Shown here: positions 35,215-47,562 of the stretch, piece after piece
How positions within the stretch are numbered: the stretch's first letter is position 1
Layout: each line of letters opens with the position of its first letter
Source of the DNA: Sinotaia quadrata
Lineage: Eukaryota > Mollusca > Gastropoda > Architaenioglossa > Viviparidae
Reading direction: 5' to 3'
Assembly (NCBI GenBank): GCA_028829895.1
Contig: CM054179.1
Location: 51,409,391 to 51,473,390, forward strand
Length of the DNA stretch: 64,000 nt
Translations under genes and position numbers: made by a program
Notes under the pieces: generated by a model
What the model was told of the DNA's origin: nothing
The model's database searches: none
What the model saw: the letters and a program-made list of their open reading frames with translations, nothing else

Positions 35215-35705
35215 AGTATGCTGTGCTATAGTGTGATACAGTGCAATATAGTGTAGTGTAATGTAGTGATGTGATGCAGTGTAATATAGTGCAGTATAAT
35301 ATAGTGTAGTGCAGTGTAATATAGTGTAGTGCAGTGTAATATAGTGTAGTGTAATATAGTGCAGTGTAATATAGTGTAGTGCAATGTAATATAGTGTAGT
35401 GCAGTGTAAAATAGTGTAGTGTTATATAGTGTAGTGTAATAGAGTGTAGTGTATATAGTGTAGTGTAATATAGTGTAGTGCAATGTAATATAGTGTAGTG
35501 CAGTAAATATAGTGTAGTGTAGTGTAATATAGTGCAGTGTAGTGTAGTGCAGTGTAATATAGTGTACTGTAATATAGTGTAGTGTTATATAGTGCAGTGT
35601 AATATAGTGTAGTGTAATATAGTGTAGTGTAATGTAATATAGTGCAGTGTAGTGCAGTGCAGTGTAATATAGTGTAGTGTAATATAGTGTGGTGCAGTGC
35701 AGCAT
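35215..35705. repeat. Short-period array of tgtaatatagtg / tgtagtgcag words
   Basis: About 490 bp of 5-bp-based units (agtgt, aatat, agtgc) with shifting order, including higher-order runs of 15-17 bp. The minus-strand 159-codon frame (Tyr/Thr/Leu/His-rich) is a repeat translation. Confidence 0.96.
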
Positions 35706-35854
35706 CTCTTATAGAAAATATCGAACATAAAATAAATTACAAAAGTCACAAATGAACAGCAAACTCGAGTACATAACACATGATCCATTGCAAAACTAAT
35801 CGACTTTCTTTTTTCTTTTCGTATGAATTTAAAATTACACAGATCATCCAATAG

Positions 35855-36035
35855 CACCACCCCAGTTGTATTGCACTTTCCAATACCCGTAGTGCTGAAA
35901 CGGAATACACCAAAGCTTGGTCGATCTTTACCTAAAGAGATATTTTATTTGGCAGCAACCTTATGTGATGTCTTTTATTTCAAATTCCAAATGTCAAGAA
36001 ACCAAAGTAGAATAGATTGTAATTTTTTTATGATT
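35855..36035 (+). mobile_element. Dispersed family D, copy 2
   Basis: Ordered match to 32520-32715: tttccaatacccgtagtgct, gaaacggaatacacc, tcttttatttcaaattcc, then ccaaagtagaatagattgta. A shorter echo (caatactcctagtgctgaat) is also at about 32275. Confidence 0.6.
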
Positions 36036-36274
36036 TCTACCTGATTTCCAATATTTATTTATTTTTTTAAAGAATATTCCATCGATGGGATTTCATTTAA
36101 TTTTTTCCTCTCTTACGTGTCCATGTACACCACAGTGAGAGTCGAGTGTCTAGGCGAGTGATCTAAATATAGTGACTTCCGATTCTTCAGAACCATAGAA
36201 AGTTCCAGTGTACGTGAAACTCACATTGACAGTTTGAGGACGCAAGAGAGTAGTAAGGAGTCAATGTATAATGT

Positions 36275-36450
36275 ATGTTGTGTATATACATGTATATGCA
36301 TGTGTATGTCTATGTATGCATGTGTATGTCTCTGTATGCATGTGTATGTCTCTGTATGCATGTGTATGTCTTTGTATGCATGTGTTTGTATCTGTGCGCA
36401 TGTGTATATATATGTATGCATATATATGTGTATATTGCATGTGTATATTT
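36275..36450. repeat. ~20-bp minisatellite (gcatgtgtatgtctctgtat)
   Basis: About eight units, with the right end drifting into ta/tg-rich sequence. Several long Met/Cys/Val frames across it are repeat translations. Confidence 0.94.
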
Positions 36451-37120
36451 TTCTGCTGGCAATTCCTCTCAGAATCCGCAGTAGACTTGATATCGTTTGA
36501 TATTCTCGGTCTTGTATTGCTTCTGATGGGACCTCGAGAGAGGGAGATGGGTGGTGCTGCGTTGGAGAAGGTGGTCATTTTCCTTGCATGTCGTTGGTGG
36601 TGTTGTGGCGGTGGATTTTATTCGGAAAGCAGCCCTGTGTCCGTAGAGGCGATGATAAGCCGTAGGCATAGGTTTTTGTTTGTTTTTTTTATTATTATTT
36701 TTTCCCTTCCGCTGCTTTCAGTTGCAGTTGTGTTGCGATTCGACTTGTAGTTTTATATATATATATATATATATGGATGCGTGTAAGTTTGTATGTTGTA
36801 AATATGTGTACATGTGCATATGAGTACGTACATATATGTATGTATATATGTGTGTATGTGTGTGTGTGGATATGTGTATGTATATATAATATATATATAT
36901 AAAATATATGTATATATTATGTAAACAACTGGTTTATGGATATATATTACTGTAATATGAGTATATAGAATACGTACATGTGGTACTGTAATATGGGTAT
37001 CTAGGGTAATGTAATATAGATATCTAGGGAACTGTCATATAGGCCTAGGTATATAGGTACGAATATGGTTATAAATGTTACGGATTTTTCAGTTACCTAA
37101 GACATGGATCTGAGGCAGAA
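36451..37120. other. Single-copy DNA with (TA)n stretches
   Basis: TA-rich tracts lie at about 36755-36773 and 36870-36915. Short duplicated words (gtaatatgggtatctaggg) occur at 36950-37030. The 159-codon plus frame (36271-36750) comes mostly from the previous repeat and is not called. Confidence 0.55.
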
Positions 37121-37123
37121 TGT

Positions 37124-37332
37124 ATTGGGTGATGTTCAAGGTACGCAGTACGTGTATGATGTTCAAGGTACGCAGTACGTGTATGATGTTCAAGTTACGC
37201 AGTACCGTGTATGATGTTCAAGGTACGCAGTACGTATATGATGTTCAAGGTACGCAGTACGTATATGATGTTCAAATTACTCAGTACGTATATGATGTTC
37301 AAAGTACTCAGTACGTATATGATGTTCAAAGG
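37124..37332. repeat. 27-bp minisatellite, ~8 copies
   Basis: Units: gatgttcaaggtacgcagta then cgtgtat. The 27-bp period gives a 9-residue repeat frame. The third copy has a 1-bp insertion that shifts it, so the array is not being kept as coding sequence. Confidence 0.96.
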
Positions 37333-37720
37333 GTAGACATAGGTTTTCAAGGTAAGTGTACGTGTAAATTCGGCGAGTGTGAACAAGTAGTGAAATTACA
37401 TTAACATAATTTAATAACGTGTGCGTATTTCGTATCAGATACAGATACGTGGGTATTTCAGCGCTTCTGTATGTATATAATATTAGATCACTGTTGAATA
37501 TGGTGCACATATGGAAGTACATTTGTCAAAGCTTCCGATAACCGAATAATATTCATTAGCGTTGAAGGTCATGGCCAAATATGTCGGAGATAATAATAAA
37601 ATGTTAGGCATACGACTTAAACAATGTATTTATTCTATACTGATTTTATCTTCCATCTTGCCAAATACAGGGTCCGTCTATTTAAAAAGAAAGAAGATGT
37701 ATGTACCAGAAAAAAGAAAT
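37333..37720. other. Single-copy DNA, no gene recognised
   Basis: A 75-codon frame (37562-37789) leads into the next array and shows no motif I recognise. Confidence 0.5.
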
Positions 37721-37724
37721 ATAA

Positions 37725-38150
37725 CACTACAGCAATGCATCATGAGATTTCATAAAAGCTGGACAAGGAATACTTCGGAAATGTCATAAAACAGCAATGC
37801 ATCAGGAGATATTATCATAAAAGCTGGACACGACACACTTAGGAAGTGTTACAAAACAGCAAGGGAATTAGATGAGGTAAACAGATAGCAATGCAACACG
37901 GTTAGCGTTATGACTATCATAAAAAATAAATCAAAGCAATATCACATAACAGCAATACACTATAGGTTAGTTTGGCTGTCATAAAATAAATCAAAGCAAT
38001 ATCACATAACAGCAATGCATCACGGTTAGTTTGATTATCGTATGAAAACAGCAATGCATCATGGTTAGTTTGACTATCGTATGAAAACAGCAATGCATCA
38101 TGGTTAGTTTGACTATCGTATGAAAACAGCAATGCATCATGCATTAATCA
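37725..38150. repeat. ~39-bp and longer degenerate array around aacagcaatgcatcatggtt
   Basis: The left units are long and diverged (about 60-75 bp). The right units (38020-38145) are near-identical ~39-mers with agtttgactatcgtatgaa. Confidence 0.88.
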
Positions 38151-38164
38151 TTCTTCTAAATCAG

Positions 38165-39360
38165 CATTGAGTCTCGAGTTAGTTTCACTATTATAAAAAT
38201 TCAACAGTGCGTCACTAGTTAGTGTCACTATCGTTACAATAAATCATCATTGCGTTATAGTTAGTGTCACTATCATTACAATAAATCATCATTGCGTTAT
38301 AGTTAGTGTCACTATCATTACAATAAATCATCATTGCGTTATAGTTAGTGTCACTATCATTACAATAAATCATCATTGCGTTATAGATAGTGTCACTATC
38401 ATTACAATAAATCATCATTGCGTTATAGTTAGTTTCACTGTCACAGAAACTATCAAGTGTGCATCACTAATTAGTTTCATTATCATAAAACAAGCAACAT
38501 CGCGTCATTAGTTAGTGTCACTATCATTACAATAAATTATCACTGAGTCACTAGTCAGTTTTACTATCACTAAAATAAGTTATCATTGCGTCACTAGTTT
38601 CTATCACTATCATTAAAATAAATCATCATAGCGTCACTAGTTAGTTTTACTGTCATTACAATAAATCATCATTGTGTCATTAATTAGTTTCACTATCACT
38701 CAAACAAACTTCGCCTCACTAATTGATGTCACTATCATTAAAACTTTCATACTTATTGGTTTCACTATCATTAAAACAATCAACACAGCATCACTAATTA
38801 GTATTACTATCATTAAAACATTCACCACTGCTTCACTAGTTAGTGTCACTATCATAAAACAAGCATCATTGCGTCGCTAGTCAAATCACTATAATTACAG
38901 TAAGTCATCATTGCGTCACTAATAGAATCACTATAATTGCAATAAATCATCATTATCACTAGTCCATATCACTATAATTATAGTAAGTCATCATTGTCAC
39001 TAGTCAATATCACTATAATTACAATGTCATCATTATCACTAGTCGGTATCAAATCAATTATAATAAGTCATTATTGTCAATAATCAGTATCACTATAATT
39101 AAAATAAGTCATCATTGTTACTAGTCGGTAACACTATAATTACAATAAGTTATCGTTGTCACTAGCCAATATAACTATAATTACAATTAAGTCATCATTG
39201 TCACTAATCAGTATCACTATAAATACAATAAGTCATCATTGTCACTAATCAGTATCACTATAAATCACTACAAGTCATCATTGTAACTAGTCAGTATCAC
39301 TATAATTACAATACATCATCATTGTCACTAGTCTGTATCACTATAATTCGTCTTTTGGGC
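38165..39360. repeat. ~42-bp minisatellite, about 27 copies, with a homogenised core
   Basis: Units: tcattgcgttatagttagtg then tcactatcattacaataaatca. The five copies at about 38220-38430 are almost identical. Copies to the right drift and from about 38900 change to a related 38-41 bp form (cactagtcagtatcactata). Confidence 0.95.
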
Positions 39361-39715
39361 CACCAGGAGAGGCTTGTGCCAACCAGGTTTATTGTTCTTG
39401 CGTCCTATTTTACCGGCCTCGTGAAGATTTATTGACTAAAATAGAGAAAGTATTTTTCAATTTTTATTCAACAGATATTTTTTCAAACTGAAAGAATTTT
39501 CGACATTTTTACTATCTATATACTCATTCAAGTGTGAAAATTGTGAGCCCTCTGACAATGTACGAGTAATGTATTTAATCAAATATCTTTGTGAAAATTA
39601 TGAGTCCTCTGACAATGTATGAGTAATGTATTTAATCAAATGTCTTTGCATTGTTTTTATATTGCAACTGTATTACATTCTTCTTGTGTTGTTGTTCGAT
39701 TGTTTTTCTTTATTT
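39361..39715. other. Short spacer with one ~60-bp duplication
   Basis: At about 39534-39650 two copies share gtgaaaattgtgagccctct and aatgtatttaatcaaat. No gene. Confidence 0.6.
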
Positions 39716-39717
39716 TC

Positions 39718-41075
39718 AAGAGTAATGTTGCATTAGTTCAAGTCATAATACTACATTAGTTCAAGTCATAATACTACGAGCTATAATACTACATTAGTTA
39801 AAGTCATAATACTACATTAGTTAAAGTTATAATACTACAAGCTATAATACTACATTAGTTCAAGTCATAATACTACAAGCTATAATACTACATTAGTTCA
39901 AGTCATAATACTACATTAGTTAAAGTCATAATACTACAAGCTATAATACTACATTAGTTCAAGTCATAATACTACATTAGTTCAAGTCATAATACTACGA
40001 GCTATAATACTACATTAGTTAAAGTCATAATACTACATTAGTTCAAGTCATAATACTACATTAGTTCAAGTCATAATACTACGAGCTATAATACTACATT
40101 AGTTAAAGTCATAATACTACATTAGTTAAAGTCATAATACTACATTAGTTCAAGTCATAATACTACAAGCTATAATACTACATTAGTTCAAGTCATAATA
40201 CTACAAGCTATAATACTACATTAGTTCAAGTTATAATACTACATTAGTTCAAGTCATAATACTACAAGCTATAGTACTACATTAGTTCAAGTCATAATAC
40301 TACAAGCTATAATACTACATTAGTTAAAGTCATAATACTACATTAGTTAAAGTCATAATACTACGAGCTATAATACTACATTAGTTCAAGTCATAATACT
40401 ACAAGCTATAATACTACATTAGTTCAAGTCATAATACTACAAGCTATAATACTACATTAGTTCAAGTCATAATACTACATTAGTTAAAGTCATAATACTA
40501 CGAGCTATAATACTACATTAGTTAAAGTCATAATACTACATTAGTTCAAGTCATAATACTACAAGCTATAATACTACATTAGTTAAAGTCATAATACTAC
40601 ATTAGTTCAAGTCATAATACTACAAGCTATAATACTACATTAGTTAAAGTCATAATACTACATTAGTTCAAGTCATAATACTACAAGCTATAATAATACA
40701 TTAGTTCAAGTTATAATACTCTAGTGGTTCAAGCTATAAAGCTATATTAGTTCAAGCTGTAATACTACATTAGTTAAAATATAAATGCTAAATTAGTATA
40801 AGTTATAATGCTGAATTAGTTCAAGCTATAATGTTGCATTAGTTCAAGTCATAATACTACAAGCTATAATACTACATTATTTCAAGTTATAATGTTATAT
40901 TGGTTCCACTTTAATACTACATTAGTTCAAGCAATAATGTTCTATTGTCTCAAGCTATAATACTACATTAGTTCAAGCAATAATGTTCTATTGGCTCAAG
41001 CTATAATACTACATTAGTTCAAGCAATAATGTTCTATTGGCTCGAGCTATAATACTACATTAGTTTAAGCTACAT
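39718..41075. repeat. 1.35-kb higher-order array of 23-bp and 15-bp monomers
   Basis: Two monomers share ataatactac: a 23-mer ending attagttcaagtc (or attagttaaagtc) and a 15-mer ending aagct or gagct. They alternate irregularly (one to three 23-mers between 15-mers), giving composite units of 38, 61 or 84 bp. After 40700 the monomers diverge. Confidence 0.96.
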
Positions 41076-42374
41076 GTTATATGATGGGGAATTTCCCATA
41101 TATTTTATATAAATTTTCATGGTAATTTAAATTGAACGCTATTTGTAGTTTGAATGACATTGCGTCATGCTTGAGGTCCAGAACGAATGAGTCATGCATG
41201 GTGGCAGATTTACTGACCGGTCTTTAGTACTTAAGTCAGATAGGTGAGCGAGTGTTTGTTGTTTAAATTTGCGTGATCAATGGCCGATAAGCGGGCAAGA
41301 GATTAATTTGCGGTGTGTGTTTGGATACAATGGGAAGAGTTGTTACTGGATCGGCAGGGTTGGTCAGTTGTTACGAAAGTCATAATAGTGTTAGTTCTAA
41401 GTAATTGGCCGGATCGAAGGCGTGTCTAGCAGACACAGGGATTTCAAGGGTAATAAAAGTGATAGTGAATTTTTACCGTTACTCTTTCTTCAATCGTCTC
41501 TTGGGGTGAACGTTTCGAAACTTAGTCCCTCCCTACATTGGGTTGTACATGGAGCAGTAAAACCCTGGCCGGATAAGGTAAAAGCGTCTTTGTATTGTGT
41601 GAATGTTTAGGTTTTATTATGATGCAATTTGCTATGTTTTATTTTGAACATGTTAACATTTCTTTCTTTCAGAGGCCTATGCCAAACTTAGTATTGATAG
41701 AGCAATTGACTGGACACTTAGACTCTGCAATTGCTTGTGTTTCAGGGTTTCTGGCTTTTTGTTTTGCTTTTTTGCTTTTGTTCCTGGCTTTGATTCTGAC
41801 TTTGATTTGATTTCAATGTGAGATTTGGAATCTATTCTTGATGTGACGTCATGTACTATTGAGAGTCTACCAGAGTGTGTACGTCACTCCAGCGCAATTG
41901 AGATAAGTTGTGATGGGAAAGTGACTACAGTGTGGCAAGAACTGAATCCTGGCACTATGATGAAAACTGTTACTTATTTTTCTAAATCTTGTTAACCTTT
42001 TTTTATTATTCTTTAAATGTAATTTATGTCGTTTGTTAACCTAGTCTAAAGTGATAATTTAATGATTACGTCTTGTTCTCTGTTCGTCATATATCTATTC
42101 ATAAACATTGATTCTCAGCGAAAACTGAGTGGGGGCCGGAGCCAACTTGGCGGCGTACTAGTATATCAGCGTAACAGTTGCAGATATACATATGAGAGAC
42201 GAGAGGTGTTTGCTGGAAAATTGTTAATAACATAAATTAAGATTCTCAATGCTCGTAGATATGAATGATTAATTAATTAATAACAATAATCATCAGTAAC
42301 TAAGTGGCGTTGTCATCACAACATTAGAAATAGTTAAAGTTTATCGTTATACTGTATTTAATTAAGTACTGAAG
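41076..42374. other. 1.3-kb single-copy stretch, moderate complexity
   Basis: Not repetitive. A CRE-like TGACGTCA lies at 41843. Two plus-strand frames (41422-41610, 41595-41810) are unrecognised; the second is Leu/Phe-rich at its end. Family C copy 2 lies at its right side. Confidence 0.45.
42150..42290 (+). mobile_element. Dispersed family C, copy 2
   Basis: Matches the reverse complement of 33150-33270: gacgagaggtgtttgctgga, aaattgttaataacataaat and taagattctca. Confidence 0.65.
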
Positions 42375-42490
42375 CGAAAGGAATAATTAGTGATGCAATA
42401 GGAATAATTAAGTAGTGATGTGTTAGGAATAATTAAGTAGTGATACGATAGGAATAATTAAGTTCTGATGCGATAGGAATACATTAGAAA
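42375..42490. repeat. ~26-bp minisatellite, ~4 copies
   Basis: Units: gataggaataattaagtagt then gatg. Small substitutions between copies. Confidence 0.9.
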
Positions 42491-43479
42491 TAGTTAAATT
42501 TTATTGATAAGGAAGCTCACTAATTTTCTTACTGATCACAATAATTATTGAAAGAGGAATGTCTGAATGCGAATTGGGCAGGTATCATCTTATTTATTAA
42601 ATATTTATGCCATCATAAATGATCTTTTACAATAATTAAGATCTTTTTGAATCTAGGTTTGAGCTGAATTGGAACAGCCATTCTCTAGATCTAGGTCCTT
42701 CTTGGCAGTTCGGACAAACATTCTATGGATCCTGTGTATTGGTCAGAGTTAGATCAGCCATTCTCTCAAGCCTTGTGTTGACTGGAGTTGGAACTGCCAC
42801 ATTTGGGTCCTGGCTAAAGTGAAAATGTCATTCTGGGTTCCTAATGCCATCATCTTCGAGCCTGTGTGGAATGGAGTTGATGATTTATAGTTGGTCATTG
42901 TGCTATTCACTTGCCTAATTGAATTGTCTTCTCCTGGGAGAGAGAGGATTGAAATCCGCAGCAGAGGCGTTAGCAGACTTGTCTGTATGTATGCGTGCGT
43001 ACGTGCATGTGTGGTTATGTGTGTGCATAACTGTTCCAATGAACAATGAAATGATGAAGAATCGTGCCAGTGGCTGGTTCATATACTGGTCCCGTAGAGG
43101 ATATAGAGACTGATTCATATGCTGGTCCCGTAAAAGGAAATCGTGGTGTACGATTTACATAACCAGCAGTGAAACAGTTAATGGCTTTTGGTTATTATTG
43201 TTATGTGCTTAAATTATATCTCTGGTTTTTCCTTTTTGATGTAACTGTTATTAAATAAATATTATTTTTGAGGATAATTGTGTAAAGTTTATTTCTGTTA
43301 CAGTGTATAATTAAAAGAATCATGTGAAATACCTCATACTGAATTCATTAACTTAATAATTCTTATGAAAATGAATAAACAATATGTAATATAATTTTGT
43401 TATTTAAATTCTATCAGAAATGTTTGTCCTTCATACGGTCTGTGGACAAAGAATCTGAGTCGGTTTAGAACCACATTTA
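42491..43479. other. Single-copy DNA, no gene recognised
   Basis: Overlapping frames of 64-96 codons on both strands at 42749-43118 have no motif I recognise. A ~33-bp imperfect duplication with catatgctggtcccgta lies at about 43075-43130. Confidence 0.5.
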
Positions 43480-44640
43480 AGGTCACATAGTATTTCCGTG
43501 AGTGGAAACCTTCTTACTAAAGGAGAAGGCAAATCCCACTTTTTTTTATTTAGCGAGCCCCCCATCCACCCATTTTCTTCTCCATCATAAGAAAGAAGGT
43601 CAATAAATTTAGCAATAAATTTATTAAATGAACAATCAAATATACATATGATAATTACAATTGAATAGATTACTTGACATCAATATTCTTTGAACTCACA
43701 TTCAGATAATTTTACGTTACGCATCCTTATGTATACAGAAATAAAATTACAGTTCAACAATAGAGTCAATACAAATCACAGTCCTATCAGAGAACAGAAA
43801 TGGAGTTATTAGAGATAAGTTATTGTAATGATTTACGTAACCTGGATTAAGCACTTCTTCGACAGTCGTTTACTGGCCTTGCAACAATGTCAAAATGTCT
43901 GTGTGTCTCCCACCACAGCATGAAAAACATTAATTTGCACTTTCCTCTTGAACCACTTGAGCACTCTGCTCACCATGTTCATTTCTTCAAGCAGAACACA
44001 AATACAATAATTCTGGCACCTTCAATAAACCAGAATTTTCCAGAATGTACTCAGTGTACTTTGTTCTGATACATCAAAAGTGTGTAGCATACTGCCTTAT
44101 GCTTACACACACCACAGCAGACATTTCATACTGCCTTATGCTTACACACACCACAGCAGACATTTCATACTGCCTTATGCTTACACACACCATAGCAGAC
44201 GTTTCATACTGCCTTATGCTTACACACACCATAGCAGACGTTTCACACATCTCCCCTGTCACTCAGGTTTATAACTGGTGAACACGTGGACTTGAAACTT
44301 TTAGCATGAAACTCCACACACAAGAATCAAAAGGTGAACTTGACACTGAAAGGCTACTTGTTCACTGCAACATATTATTAAGTAGCAAACCTAAGTTTCC
44401 TGTTTATCACAATATAAATCCATTTTATCTTGATCTCCATCCTTAACTTACAAATACCTGCAACAGTATTTATTAGCCTGATACACACGTGGTAAAATAA
44501 ATATAGCATATCAAATAATGTCAAATGTTAGCACACTACACTTGTGCAGCTTAGTTCAAATATTTGTATATAAAGTCACTTCAAATATTACATCTCTACA
44601 TAAGTATAACATATCAATAGAGATATAGCATGAAATGTTT
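43480..44640 (-). mobile_element. Dispersed family B, copy 2, adjoining family A
   Basis: Shares the ordered blocks listed for 33300-34388. It abuts family A copy 4 at 44645, so on the minus strand the order is A then B. The longer family A copy at 7462 continues into B-like sequence in the same order, so A and B are parts of one element of at least 1.5 kb. The middle is occupied by unrelated sequence, including a 39-bp array. Confidence 0.65.
44076..44246. repeat. 39-bp minisatellite, 4 copies
   Basis: Units: catactgccttatgcttaca then cacaccacagcagacattt. Frames on both strands are repeat translations. Confidence 0.95.
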
Positions 44641-44644
44641 CTTA

Positions 44645-45005
44645 GTCTATTTTTTCTCAACCAGTCAGTTTTAACTCACCATCAGGCTAACAATTGTCTT
44701 TCGAAGCCAGACTTCTTCCTGCCACTCTGAATTTAAAAAATGATTAGAGAGTAGGATTTTCTACAGCAAGTGAATTCCTTGAACTCAGCCCATTGGCTAG
44801 TCTCATTCTCATAAAGCATAATCATTGGATATAGAAAACTACTCACTCAACTTGCATTATGTCAGCAGTCTGGAATGTTCTTGTCTGGAGCTGTTTACTT
44901 CAAATCAGACACTTTCAAAAATAACACCATAAGGAGTGCCCAAGGTCGGTTACTCTGACAATTTAGGAATTTATATAACAATTTAAATTTAAAAAAAGAG
45001 AGGGG
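44645..45005 (-). mobile_element. Dispersed family A, copy 4
   Basis: Reverse complement of the family A core: gtgcccaaggtcgg, tgtttacttcaaatcagaca and ctagtctcattctcataaag are the minus-strand forms of conserved blocks. The start (TGTGG side) is truncated near 45005, at the edge of a 44-bp array. Confidence 0.72.
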
Positions 45006-45215
45006 CAAATTTATGTAGGATTTTACTTTTTCAGATGGTGAAGGAAGGATTAATTCATGTAGGATTTTACTTTTTCAGATGGTGAAGGAATGATTAATTT
45101 CTGTAGGATTTTACTTTTTCAACTGGTGAAGGAAAGATTAATTTATGTAGGATTTATTTTTTCAGCTGGTGAAGGAAGGATCAATTTATGTAGGATTTTA
45201 CTTTTCTCCTGTCTC
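45006..45215. repeat. 44-bp minisatellite, ~4.7 copies
   Basis: Units: tgtaggattttactttttca then gatggtgaaggaaggattaat. Starts directly beside family A copy 4. Confidence 0.95.
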
Positions 45216-46902
45216 TCTCTTCTCCCACAATGCATGCACACACGCCACATTCAGATAGTGTCAATCAAATATATCCAATATGTTTTAATGCCCCTTTAAT
45301 GCCAAACAAATATATCCAATATTATTTAATGCACCTCTACTAACAAGCAGTTCTATCGAATATGGTATAATTCTCCACTAATGTCAAGTATTCGTATTGA
45401 ATACACAATGTATTCTACACGATATTCAATGCTGCAAGCATCTTTGACGTTTTCCGGGTCACGTTTAGTGCCAAAAGCTAATTATTTGTATATTTTAGTG
45501 TGCTCACCTCCAACCAATCAGAAGAGAAGTCTTTAAATAGCTTTAACCAGGCCTCCCCACCAATCGGGCTTCCCAACCAATCAAAAGACAAGGTTTTAAA
45601 AAGCTTTAACCGGGTCTCCCAACAATCAGAAGACACATTCCATAAACTGTTGTACCGTATTCGCTCTAGTAAATTGTTAAGATGTTTATGCACTTTTCTT
45701 TTTCTTAACTTTCAAATTGCTTTCTCTTTAATAAAATCAAACAAAAAATCGAATCAGGAAAAAAATGTTTCAGATTTGTGACAAAAAGGGTCATAATGTT
45801 AAAAGCACTAAAAGGAAGTGTGCATGATATAATGCACGAATGCAGGAAATCTTACTGAATAAAATATAACTTTTTTGGAATTCTGCCGGAAAAGTGAAAA
45901 CATTGTGAGTGCAAATTGGTCAGAAAGCATATCTGACAAATTTTGGGAATTAAAAATTTATTGATCTTAAACGTGAAGCTAGAGAACATTTTTAATGCAC
46001 CAAAAAATAAGAGAGAAGTAGGTAGCCTAATACTGGAAATATAGTCATGGTGTAGGGGCGTTATGTGCTAGACTTCAATAAATCTCTTGAATACACTGCT
46101 ATTGTGTGGCAAGTAACAAGTACTCCGGCGTAGCAAACAAGAAATAGAAAACAAAGTGAAATAGATGTTCATAAAAATAGGTCATTGCGTCATAGTACAT
46201 TGGAATAAAAGCACTATTACTAATTATTTTTTTAATGAAAACAGACTGTCAGTGATCAAATAAACGCTGCAAGGCACAGAAAATGCGCGAGACAGAAGAT
46301 TGACTTTAGTGAGCGACTATCATAAACAACACCTAAGATTGAAAAATATCATGCATTTCTGAATACTAAACTCTATTTTCCAATGAAAGATTTAAAACTT
46401 TGTAATCATTTCTAAGGAATCTATGCGAGTCTTCCAGTGAAAACCAAAGAACTTATCTATCGACAGTTCTCGACTTTTGAAAAGCCATTTCTTTTAAACA
46501 GATGAAGTGGACACTGCAAACGGAATAATGCAGTATTAGGTAACTGGTAATTCTCTTGAGATACTTTTCTCTCCACCCAGTTTGCTACAATCACCATTTT
46601 ACCTCCTGTAAGTTACAAACGCCTTGTTCTATTTCCCTCGAGTGAACATTGTTGTTTTTGTTTTGTTTTGTTTTTGGGGGGTTGCGTATGGACAGCTCCT
46701 CGCTGCACTATGAGCGCTGTTATTTTCTTCTTCTCCAGGGCTGGCAAATTAGAAATATGGATCTGTGAAGGGACAGTACTCGATCCCTATATATCATCAT
46801 CATGTCACTGAGCATTTCACTGTTTATGCACACACTTATCTCCCCTTTTGTTAAAGAATACAAGCTCTCTTGGGTAATACGTTTGTTTTTCGGAACATAT
46901 GT
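45216..46902. other. 1.7-kb single-copy stretch with a ~65-bp duplication containing CCAAT motifs
   Basis: At about 45508-45640 a unit with aaccaatcagaaga, taaatagctttaacc and gcctccc occurs in two diverged copies plus a partial. Frames on both strands there (45478-45781) are unrecognised. A (TTTTG)n stretch ending in seven G lies at 46650-46682. Confidence 0.5.
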
Positions 46903-47147
46903 TTGAGGCTGACTTTTGGGTGGTTGTTTTGTTGCGTTTTGTGTTGGTTTGTTTGAGGCTGACTTTTGGGTGGTTGTTTTTGTTGCGTTTTGTGTTGGTT
47001 TGTTTGAGGCTGACTTTTGGGTGGTTGTTTTTGTTGCGTTTTGTGTTGGTTTGTTTGAGGCTGACTTTTGGGTGGTTGTTTTGTTGCGTTTTGTGTTGGT
47101 TTGTTTGAGGCTGACTTTTGGGTGGTTGTTTTTGTTGCGTTTATTAT
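46903..47147. repeat. 51-52 bp minisatellite, 5 copies
   Basis: Units: tgtttgaggctgacttttgg then gtggttgtttttgttgcgttttgtgttgg. Copies differ in the number of T (ttttg or tttttg), a slippage variant that shifts the reading frame between copies. Long frames on both strands are repeat translations. Confidence 0.96.
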
Positions 47148-47217
47148 TCTTTCTACCGTCCATCTAATTAGAGCTTCCAATTTCAGTTATTAAATGGTAT
47201 AGTTCACTATTAAGCTC

Positions 47218-47562
47218 ACTTTTTATTATAATTGTGAAAGCTCACTATCACACACAGGTCACTTTTCATTATAATTGTGAAAGCTCACTATCACACACAT
47301 GTCACTTTTCATTATAATTGTGAAAGCTCACTATCACACACAGGTCACTTTTCATTATAATAGTGAACGCTCACTATCAACACGGGTCACTTTTCATTAT
47401 AATTGTGAAAGCTCACTATCACACACAGGTCACTTTTCATTATAATTGTGAAAGCTCACTATCACACACAGGTCACTTTTCATTATAATTGTGAAAGCTC
47501 ACTATCACACACAGGTCACTTTTCATTATAATTGTGAAAGCTCACTATCACACACAGGTCAT
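47218..47562. repeat. 42-bp minisatellite, 8 copies
   Basis: Units: gaaagctcactatcacacac then aggtcacttttcattataattgt. Very homogeneous except one copy near 47360-47400. A fading tail of tcacatttcac-like words runs to about 47740. Confidence 0.96.

Noticed and set aside
35226..35705. 159-codon Tyr/Thr/His-rich minus-strand frame
   Set aside because: Translation of a short-period tgtaatatagtg-type array.
36271..36750. 159-codon frame with a hydrophobic C-terminal end
   Set aside because: The first half is a repeat translation of a 20-bp array, and the second runs into T-rich DNA; three other frames are open over the same bases.
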